From UMGS1470 sp051889215 (GTDB lineage Bacteria > Bacillota > Clostridia > Christensenellales > UBA1242), in the NCBI GenBank assembly GCA_051889215.1, contig JBJFDC010000049.1, positions 1 through 28,897 on the forward strand: a stretch of 28,897 bases of DNA. Reading direction: 5' to 3'. Under the pieces are notes generated by a model that was not told the DNA's origin, ran no database searches, and saw only the letters and a list, made by a program, of their open reading frames with translations. The position numbers and the translations under genes are program-made. Each line of letters opens with the position of its first letter. Positions within the stretch are counted from its first letter, which is position 1. Positions 23,627 to 28,897 of the stretch are shown here, in pieces.

Positions 23627-24462
23627 TTTTGATTAATAAGCCAACAGGAATGACGTCGAACACTCTTGTTCGCAAAGTTGGAAAACTGATCGGCGAAAAA
23701 AAAGTGGGACATATGGGCACTCTTGACCCATTGGGGTGTGGCTTGCTTTTGGTGCTTTGTGGCAAGGCGACTCGTCTTTTTGATATGACAACAAACAAAA
23801 CAAAAGTGTATCGAGCAGTTTTCAAATTTGGTGTCCAAACTGACACCTTTGACAGTGAAGGCAAGATTGTATGCCGCAATACAAAAGTTGTCACGAAAGA
23901 TGAAATTGATGGGGTGATTGACACATTTGTTGGTGAGTTTGATCAAGTTCCACCCGAATATTCATCAAAAAAAATAAACGGGAAAAAGGCGTATGAAATT
24001 GCGCGCTCTGGAGGAGAGGTTAAACTTGCTCCAAAGCACATTAATATCAGTCGCTTTGAACTCGTCCGCGAACTTGAAAAGAATACTTTTTTGTTTGAAA
24101 TTGAATGTTCTGAAGGCACATACATTCGAGCTCTATGTCGAGACCTTGCCAACTCTCTCGCAACATGTGGAACAATGTGTGCAATATGTCGCACAAAATG
24201 TTGTGGTGAGGCCGTTGAAAACTCAATCGTTTTGCAAGAGGTTGAGAAGTCTTCAAAACTTATTCCCGCACAAAATTTCATTGATTTGCCGAGCGTTTTT
24301 ATTCCAAAAAGACATATTGACAATTTGAAAAATGGAATCAAAATTATGGCGGAGCAAAAAATTGATGGAAATTTCAAATTGTTTTGTGGTGACGAGTTTT
24401 GGGGTGTTGCGAAGGTTGAGGACGGATATTACAAAATTATAAGAAACTTTTTTGGGGGATAA
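23611..24462 (+). CDS. truB: tRNA pseudouridine(55) synthase TruB
   Basis: TruB makes pseudouridine at position 55 in the T-loop of tRNAs and acts as a tRNA folding chaperone. The 283-residue protein shows SGVILINKPTGMTS, the catalytic motif GHMGTLDPLGCGLL with its Asp, YRAVFKFGVQTDTFDSEG, then PPEYSSKKINGKKAYEIAR and SEGTYIRALCRDL. A short C-terminal region follows. It overlaps the upstream nrnA by 16 bases. In many Bacillota ribF follows truB, but here an endonuclease IV-like gene does. Confidence 0.96.
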   Translation: MSSGVILINKPTGMTSNTLVRKVGKLIGEKKVGHMGTLDPLGCGLLLVLCGKATRLFDMTTNKTKVYRAVFKFGVQTDTFDSEGKIVCRNTKVVTKDEIDGVIDTFVGEFDQVPPEYSSKKINGKKAYEIARSGGEVKLAPKHINISRFELVRELEKNTFLFEIECSEGTYIRALCRDLANSLATCGTMCAICRTKCCGEAVENSIVLQEVEKSSKLIPAQNFIDLPSVFIPKRHIDNLKNGIKIMAEQKIDGNFKLFCGDEFWGVAKVEDGYYKIIRNFFGG

Positions 24463-24463
24463 A

Positions 24464-25324
24464 ATGGAAAGAACAAGATTTGGACCATCGGGCAATGGAA
24501 GTGCGTTTTATGATGCTGGATATAAATCAAGTGTTGATGCGCCAAAGTGGCTTTGCGGAATTGGACTTGATGCATATGAGTATTCATTTGGAAGAGGCTT
24601 TACAATGGGCTTTGACAAAGCTGAACTTTTGGGAAAAGAAGGACAAAAAAATTCAGTTTTAATCAGTGTGCATGCTCCATATTACATAAACTTTGCAAAT
24701 CCAAGTGATGAAATGTTTGAAAAATCTTTGAAATACGTGCTAACAAGTTTTGAATATTTGAGACATTTTGGTGGAAAACATGTTGTTGTGCACATTGGAA
24801 CCAATGGAAAGCTCACACGCGAGGAAGCAATTTCTCTAATCAGAAAAAGAATTCCAATTTGTGTTGAAATGCTCAAAGCAAATGGATTTGGTGATTGCAA
24901 AATGTGCATTGAAACGATGGGGAAATACACTCAAATTGGAACATATGAGGAAATTGTGGACTTATGCACTTTGGACGATATGCTCATTCCTTGTTTTGAT
25001 TTTGGCCACATAAATTGCGTTTTGCAAGGTGGGTTGAGAACGAGCGAAGATTATGAGAATGTTCTTTCTTATGCGATTTCAAAACTTGGTTATGAAAAAA
25101 TCAATAATTGCCATATCCACTTTTCAAAAATTATGTTTTCGGACAAGGGCGAAATCAAGCATTTGGATTTTGACGATGATTTGTATGGGCCAAACTTTGA
25201 GCCGCTTGCTCATGCGCTTAAAAAACTCAATCTTCACCCGCATATTATTTGTGAATCGGCGACAAAAATGAGTGAAAATGCGCTCGATATGAAACGTATT
25301 TATGAAAGCACGTCAATTTTGTGA
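24464..25324 (+). CDS. Endonuclease IV-like TIM-barrel protein (AP endonuclease 2 family)
   Basis: This family includes Nfo, which cuts DNA at abasic sites with three zinc ions. ATG 24464 follows GGGGGA and gives 286 residues. Most metal ligands align with E. coli Nfo: H70 (ISVHAPY), H110 (VVHIGT), E150 (CIETMGK), D179 and H182 (CFDFGHIN), a His in CHIHFSK (217-219) and E264 (IICES). The Nfo Asp-x-His pair near 229-231 is not seen in the usual form: the region reads KHLDFDDDLYGPNFEPL, with H233 and D235 in reversed order, and no LGEGxIG motif. I call it endonuclease IV-like; DNA-repair activity is inferred from the family. It is separated from truB by one base. No terminator is obvious after it. 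Confidence 0.75.
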   Translation: MERTRFGPSGNGSAFYDAGYKSSVDAPKWLCGIGLDAYEYSFGRGFTMGFDKAELLGKEGQKNSVLISVHAPYYINFANPSDEMFEKSLKYVLTSFEYLRHFGGKHVVVHIGTNGKLTREEAISLIRKRIPICVEMLKANGFGDCKMCIETMGKYTQIGTYEEIVDLCTLDDMLIPCFDFGHINCVLQGGLRTSEDYENVLSYAISKLGYEKINNCHIHFSKIMFSDKGEIKHLDFDDDLYGPNFEPLAHALKKLNLHPHIICESATKMSENALDMKRIYESTSIL

Positions 25325-25334
25325 CAAAAAACAC

Positions 25335-25362
25335 TAGACAAATCAAGTTTTATTTGTATAAT
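25335..25362 (+). promoter_or_regulatory. Sigma-A promoter of efp
   Basis: TAGACA (25335-25340), a 16-base spacer and a perfect TATAAT (25357-25362). The spacer contains the inverted repeat ACAAAT (25338-25343) and ATTTGT (25352-25357), separated by 8 bases, similar in arms to the rpoZ promoter palindrome. Confidence 0.65.
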
Positions 25363-25389
25363 ATATAAAAGTATAAAGGAGAAAACAGC

Positions 25390-25950
25390 ATGATCACAGC
25401 AGGAGATTTTAGAAAAGGTGTCACATTTGAACTTGATGGAAACGTTTATTTGGTTGTTGACTTTTTGCACGTCAAACCAGGAAAAGGTTCTCCTTTCGTA
25501 AGAGCAAAAATCAAAAACGTTGTCACAGGACAAGTGCTTGAAAGAACTTTCAACCCTTCAGACAAATTTCAAGTCGCAGTCATTGAAAAGAAAGAGATGC
25601 AATATCTTTATTCAGATGGCGGAATCTACTATTTTATGGATATGGAAACATATGAGCAAATTCCACTTAATCATGATCAAGTTGAAGATGCTTTGCAATT
25701 CATCACAGAAAATATGACTGCCACAATTCAATTCTATAAAGGCGAAGCATTCAGCGTTGTTCCACCAAACTTTGTTGAACTCACAGTTGCAGAGTGTGAA
25801 CCGGGTGTTCAAGGGGATACGTCAAAAGCAGGGAACAAACCGGCAGTTTTGGAAACGGGTTATTCAATCCAAGTTCCATTGTTTGTCAATCTTGGCGACA
25901 AAATCAGAGTTGATACAAGAACTGGAACATACATGGAAAGAGTCAAATAA
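25390..25950 (+). CDS. efp: Elongation factor P
   Basis: EF-P binds stalled ribosomes near the E site and relieves pausing at polyproline stretches. The 186-residue protein has the usual three-domain layout. Domain I contains the loop HVKPGKGSPFVR, whose lysine is the site of modification in other species. Domain II carries MDMETYEQIPL, and domain III ends VPLFVNLGDKIRVDTRTGTYMERVK. ATG 25390 follows AAAGGAG. It has its own promoter and a strong terminator. As in Bacillus, it sits just upstream of the spoIIIA operon, but yqhV is absent. Confidence 0.97.
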   Translation: MITAGDFRKGVTFELDGNVYLVVDFLHVKPGKGSPFVRAKIKNVVTGQVLERTFNPSDKFQVAVIEKKEMQYLYSDGGIYYFMDMETYEQIPLNHDQVEDALQFITENMTATIQFYKGEAFSVVPPNFVELTVAECEPGVQGDTSKAGNKPAVLETGYSIQVPLFVNLGDKIRVDTRTGTYMERVK

Positions 25951-25963
25951 CATTGATTGTCGA

Positions 25964-25996
25964 AAAAGAAGATGTTTTGTTGCATCTTCTTTTTTT
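25964..25996 (+). terminator. Intrinsic terminator after efp
   Basis: The 5' arm AAAAGAAGATG (25964-25974) pairs with CATCTTCTTTT (25983-25993) across an 8-base loop, and the T-run continues to 25996. It isolates efp from the sporulation operon. Confidence 0.85.
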
Positions 25997-26008
25997 GTCA
26001 CTTTTTTC

Positions 26009-26038
26009 GTGATAACAAAGTGTTGGTGAAAATAGGAT
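26009..26038 (+). promoter_or_regulatory. Possible sigma-E promoter of the spoIIIA operon
   Basis: GTGATAAC (26009-26016) and AATAGGAT (26031-26038) are 14 bases apart, the spacing used by the mother-cell factor sigma-E. They partly match its known -35 (ATA core) and -10 (CATACAnT) elements. In B. subtilis the spoIIIA operon is sigma-E dependent. The match is weak and is supported mainly by context. Confidence 0.3.
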
Positions 26039-26055
26039 ATTTCAAGAGGTGAACA

Positions 26056-26979
26056 ATGCTCAGAGATATTCTTCCAACCAAACTTGTTGATATTTTTGAA
26101 ACAAAAATCAACTATTCAACACTTAATGAAATTCGATTTCGAATGGACAAACCAGTCGTTGTGTTCATGAATGGACAAGCGTTTTTTTTGGGTGAAAACG
26201 GACTGACAAATAATGTTGCTCACGCAGTTTTTGCGACCAAAACAATGATTGAAGATATTGTTTATCGGGCTAGTGAATGCTCGATTTATTCGGTGAATGA
26301 GCAAATCAAACTGGGTTTTGTCATGGCTTCAAGCGGCGTGAGAATTGGACTTGCGGGAACCATTGTGATGGACGGCAATCAAATCAAAACCATTCGAGAT
26401 TTCACCTCGCTTAACATTAGGATTCCGCATGAAATCAGGGGGTGTTGCCTCGATGCTTTTTCTGATATTGTCGAGAGTGGTGGAATAAAAAACACGCTTG
26501 TTTTGTCTCCTCCAGGGTGCGGGAAAACGACTTTTCTTCGCGACTTTCTCAAACAACTTTCAAGCAAAAATTATTGTCTGAATGTTCTGGTGGTTGACGA
26601 ACGTGGTGAAATTGCATGTCAAAGCGACAAAGGGCAGGCCTTTGATATTGGCAATTTCTCCGATATAATTTCATTTTCCACAAAAGAAAATGCCATTGAG
26701 CATGGGGTGAGAGTTCTTTCTCCAAACCTCATTGTGACCGACGAACTCTCGGGCGAAAAAGATGTTGGTGCGGTGATTCGTGCAATAAACTCGGGAGTTG
26801 GCGTGATTTCATCAATTCATGCTGACAGCATTGAGACTTTGAAGAGGAAAAAAGATTTTGCTTCCCTTGTTGAAAACAAATATTTTGAACGCTTTGTTGT
26901 TTTGTCAAGTCGCAAGGGTCCTGGAACATGCGAGGGGATTTATGATGAGAACTTTAGGCGAATAAGTCATTTTTCGTGA
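26056..26979 (+). CDS. spoIIIAA: Stage III sporulation protein AA (secretion-type ATPase)
   Basis: SpoIIIAA is the cytoplasmic ATPase of the SpoIIIA-SpoIIQ feeding channel, made in the mother cell during engulfment. The 307-residue protein has Walker A LSPPGCGKTTFLRDF near residue 150 and a Walker B-like strand LNVLVVDERGEIA. Further downstream are SPNLIVTDELSGEKDVGAV and VISSIHADSIETL, which match the Asp-box and His-box of secretion ATPases. The start follows AGAGGTG. The next gene starts 7 bases after the stop. Confidence 0.95.
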   Translation: MLRDILPTKLVDIFETKINYSTLNEIRFRMDKPVVVFMNGQAFFLGENGLTNNVAHAVFATKTMIEDIVYRASECSIYSVNEQIKLGFVMASSGVRIGLAGTIVMDGNQIKTIRDFTSLNIRIPHEIRGCCLDAFSDIVESGGIKNTLVLSPPGCGKTTFLRDFLKQLSSKNYCLNVLVVDERGEIACQSDKGQAFDIGNFSDIISFSTKENAIEHGVRVLSPNLIVTDELSGEKDVGAVIRAINSGVGVISSIHADSIETLKRKKDFASLVENKYFERFVVLSSRKGPGTCEGIYDENFRRISHFS

Positions 26980-26986
26980 GGGTTGT

Positions 26987-27481
26987 ATGATAAAAGTTCT
27001 TCTTGTTATTATCGTCATTTGCGGATTTGTTTATGTCGGATTTGGCATTTCAAACTATTATAAAAAACGCGAGGAGTTTTTTGCTGGGTTGATAATTTTG
27101 TGTGATAGAGTTCGCGCTGACATTGACTTTTCAAACAAGAATTTAATATCGATTTTTCAAACATTAAACTTTGAAGGAAACCTCAAAAAACTTGTCGCAA
27201 ACTATTGTGAATATTTGCAAAACAAAGATATTGACATATCTGCAAAACATATTTTTCACGGAATTTGGATTCTCAAAGATGAAGAAAAAAATGTTATATC
27301 GGATTTTTTTGCAAGACTTGGAAGGCATGATTGTGACAACGAAATAAAACTTATTGACGATTTCAAAAACATTATTGAACCGATGTCACAATCAGCAAGT
27401 CAAGACAAAAGCAAATATGGAAAAATGAGTGTCAAAATTTCTTTTCTGTTGGGGCTTATGGTGGCAATTCTGATTGTTTAG
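26987..27481 (+). CDS. spoIIIAB: Stage III sporulation protein AB
   Basis: SpoIIIAB is a membrane protein of the SpoIIIA complex, distantly like GspF/PilC platform proteins. The 164-residue product has an N-terminal membrane segment (VLLVIIVICGFVYVGFGI, about 4-21), a soluble helical middle part and a C-terminal membrane segment ending VKISFLLGLMVAILIV. The family pattern REEFFAGLIILCDRVRADIDFSN follows the first segment. Start ATG 26987 has a weak GAGGGTTGT binding site, 7 bases after spoIIIAA. The following gene is 9 bases away. Confidence 0.92.
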   Translation: MIKVLLVIIVICGFVYVGFGISNYYKKREEFFAGLIILCDRVRADIDFSNKNLISIFQTLNFEGNLKKLVANYCEYLQNKDIDISAKHIFHGIWILKDEEKNVISDFFARLGRHDCDNEIKLIDDFKNIIEPMSQSASQDKSKYGKMSVKISFLLGLMVAILIV

Positions 27482-27490
27482 GAGGGGTGT

Positions 27491-27685
27491 ATGGGAGTTG
27501 AAATAATTTTTAAAATTGCTGCTGTTGGCATAATAACCGCAATAGTAAATCAAATTCTTAAATATTCTGGAAAAGAAGAAATCAGCACCCTTTCGACTCT
27601 TGCAGGACTCATTATTGTTCTTTTGATGGTTGTCAATCTCATTAGTGACCTTTTTGAAACAGTAAAAGCGCTTTTTAGTTTGTGA
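27491..27685 (+). CDS. spoIIIAC: Stage III sporulation protein AC
   Basis: SpoIIIAC is a small integral membrane subunit of the SpoIIIA complex. The 64-residue length is normal. Two hydrophobic segments are seen, IIFKIAAVGIITAIVNQIL and LSTLAGLIIVLLMVVNLI, linked by KYSGKEEI. This GKEE-type linker is typical of the family. AGGAGGGG precedes ATG 27491. It lies 7 bases before spoIIIAD, to which it is related in sequence and topology. Confidence 0.94.
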   Translation: MGVEIIFKIAAVGIITAIVNQILKYSGKEEISTLSTLAGLIIVLLMVVNLISDLFETVKALFSL

Positions 27686-27692
27686 GGCGCAT

Positions 27693-28079
27693 GTGGATAT
27701 ATTTAAAATTTTGGGGATTGGAATAATAACAAGCATTCTTGTTGTGGTCATAAAACAAATCAAGCCAGAACTCAGCATTTTTGTTGGAATTGCGGGTGGT
27801 CTTATCATTGTTTTTATGATTGTCGCGACTCTTCTTGACATTGTGAATGTGTTTTCAACCATAGCAACAAAAAGCGGGCTTTCAAACAATCTTTTTGTGT
27901 GCTTGCTGAAAATTATCGGCATTGGATATCTTACTGAATTTGCTTCAAATGTTTGCATTGATAGCGGTTCGTCTGGACTCGCGGACAAAATGTTGCTCGC
28001 GGGCAAAATCGTGATTCTATCCATGTCGCTTCCTGTTGTTATAACAATTCTTGACATCATCATTGGGTTGCTGCCATGA
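27693..28079 (+). CDS. spoIIIAD: Stage III sporulation protein AD
   Basis: SpoIIIAD is an integral membrane subunit of the SpoIIIA complex. The 128-residue product has hydrophobic segments near residues 4-20 (FKILGIGIITSILVVVI), 27-52 (LSIFVGIAGGLIIVFMIV), 68-85 (LFVCLLKIIGIGYLTEF) and 105-127 (GKIVILSMSLPVVITILDII). The GTG at 27693 is used with a weak GAGG signal; the overlapping ATG at 27691 is out of frame. Its TGA stop overlaps the spoIIIAE ATG (ATGA), a tight translational coupling. Confidence 0.94.
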   Translation: MDIFKILGIGIITSILVVVIKQIKPELSIFVGIAGGLIIVFMIVATLLDIVNVFSTIATKSGLSNNLFVCLLKIIGIGYLTEFASNVCIDSGSSGLADKMLLAGKIVILSMSLPVVITILDIIIGLLP

Positions 28080-28897
28080 GGAAGAAAATAATTTTTTTTG
28101 TTCTTTGTTGTTTTGTCATTTTGGCAGTTATGAGTCAAAAAAATGTTTGCTTTGCTGAAGAGGACAAAACGATTGAAGAGCAAATTGGGGAAGAGGTTGC
28201 ATGGCAAATTGATGACCTTGATATGTCTGCTCTTGAAAATATTCTCAAAAGCATAAAAGACGACGATTTCAATTTGTTTGGAGGTTCGAGTTTTCGGGCG
28301 CTTGTTGAAAAAATTATAAACGGAGAATATTCAAACGATGCATCGTCAATTTTCTCCGCTCTGATTAATCTTGTTTTTGAGGACGTTTTGGAATTTTTGC
28401 CAATCCTCACGTCGATTATCGCGATTGGAGTTTTGTGTGGGTTTATCTCCGCACTAAAGAGTGGAGTTTCTGGCAAAAGTGTTGGGGATATTGTTCATTT
28501 TGTTTGCTTTTCTGTGATTGTTGTGTTGGTCGTCAAAGTTGTTGCTTCAATGGTGTCGCTCACGACTTCAACTCTTTTGTCAATCCAGTCACAAATGGAG
28601 GCGATTTTCCCAATTTTGCTGACACTCATAACTGCGCTTGGTGGAACGGTTTCGGTCTCACTATATCAACCAACGATTGCACTTTTAACCACCGGGATAA
28701 TCGCCATTTTCACAAAATTTGTCATGCCGATATTCATTTTTTCTCTTATATTTTCAATCATATCAAATCTCACAAATGCCGTGAAACTCAACAAGTTCGG
28801 GGGATTTTTTAATTCACTTTTCAAATACACGATTGGCTTTGTTCTCACAATTTTTAGTGCATTCCTTTCAATTCAAGGAATTGCGGCAAACTCGCAC
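28076..28897 (+). CDS. spoIIIAE: Stage III sporulation protein AE (3' end cut off by window edge)
   Basis: SpoIIIAE is the large multi-pass membrane subunit of the SpoIIIA-SpoIIQ channel. The frame opens with ATG 28076 in ATGA overlap with spoIIIAD and stays open to the last base: 274 codons, with family length near 390-400, so about a third is missing. The N-terminus is a signal peptide (RKKIIFFVLCCFVILAVM) with likely cleavage after CFA, followed by an acidic extracytoplasmic region (about 28-100). Hydrophobic segments follow, including FLPILTSIIAIGVLCGFISAL and IVHFVCFSVIVVLVVKVVASM. The segment QMEAIFPILLTLITALGGTVSVSLYQPTIA is typical of SpoIIIAE. Confidence 0.93.
   Translation, partial: MRKKIIFFVLCCFVILAVMSQKNVCFAEEDKTIEEQIGEEVAWQIDDLDMSALENILKSIKDDDFNLFGGSSFRALVEKIINGEYSNDASSIFSALINLVFEDVLEFLPILTSIIAIGVLCGFISALKSGVSGKSVGDIVHFVCFSVIVVLVVKVVASMVSLTTSTLLSIQSQMEAIFPILLTLITALGGTVSVSLYQPTIALLTTGIIAIFTKFVMPIFIFSLIFSIISNLTNAVKLNKFGGFFNSLFKYTIGFVLTIFSAFLSIQGIAANSH

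Noticed and set aside
27392..28207. 271-codon antisense ORF opposite spoIIIAB-spoIIIAE
   Set aside because: It runs opposite four well-supported sporulation genes, has no ribosome binding site or recognisable domain, and reads as the complement of membrane-protein codons.
28435..28812. 125-codon + strand ORF near the window end
   Set aside because: It is an alternate frame of spoIIIAE, which is open from 28076 to the end of the window and fits the family.
1..28897. Mobile element, CRISPR, prophage or defence system
   Set aside because: No transposase, integrase, phage or Cas-like protein, no repeat array, and gene order follows conserved Bacillota housekeeping clusters throughout.

Overview
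The window is a compact, AT-rich chromosomal segment of an endospore-forming Bacillota, most likely an uncultured or lesser-known member of class Clostridia. The evidence is the Bacillota-type gene order (rpoZ-priA-def-fmt-rlmN-rsgA-rpe-spoVM | rpmB | yloU-yloV; rimP-nusA-ylxR-ylxQ-infB-rbfA-nrnA-truB; efp-spoIIIA), a T-box in front of thrS, strong G-rich ribosome binding sites, and the sporulation genes spoVM and spoIIIAA to spoIIIAE. All genes lie on the + strand except rpmB. I see no tRNA, rRNA, CRISPR array, insertion sequence, prophage or integron.

Layout. 1-1985: 3' part of an RNase J gene, overlapped by a small gene with a degraded methyltransferase fold. 1986-4134: threonine T-box riboswitch and thrS (a form without the TGS domain), then a terminator. 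4135-8268: pcrA-ligA, with pcrA apparently leaderless. 8269-15011: rpoZ with a promoter and a terminator, then priA-def-fmt-rlmN-rsgA-rpe, closing with a 35-codon spoVM. 15012-15402: bidirectional terminator, rpmB on the - strand, and two back-to-back promoters. 15403-17408: yloU and fakA/yloV. 17409-24462: hairpin leader and the nusA-infB operon through truB. 24464-25950: an endonuclease IV-like TIM-barrel gene, then efp with its own promoter and terminator. 26056-28897: spoIIIAA-AB-AC-AD and the first 274 codons of spoIIIAE, which runs off the end.

How the genes fit together. Most are core information processing: RNA turnover (RNase J), tRNA charging, DNA repair and replication (PcrA, LigA, PriA, endonuclease IV-like), formylation and deformylation of start Met (Fmt, Def), rRNA and ribosome maturation (RlmN, RsgA, RimP, RbfA, TruB), transcription (omega, NusA) and translation (IF2, EF-P, L28). 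The sporulation genes supply the spore-coat anchor peptide and part of the SpoIIIA-SpoIIQ channel between mother cell and forespore.

This is mainly a conserved housekeeping region, and I found no convincing new multi-gene system. The points most worth a second look are local: the unlisted SpoVM-type peptide; the methyltransferase-fold protein with a lost SAM loop; ThrRS without TGS; paired GTCAAATTTG sites around the yloU promoter; a palindrome inside the rpoZ promoter; a leaderless pcrA; an odd rsgA start and zinc knuckle; and the absence of rsmB, prpC-prkC and ribF from places where they often sit.
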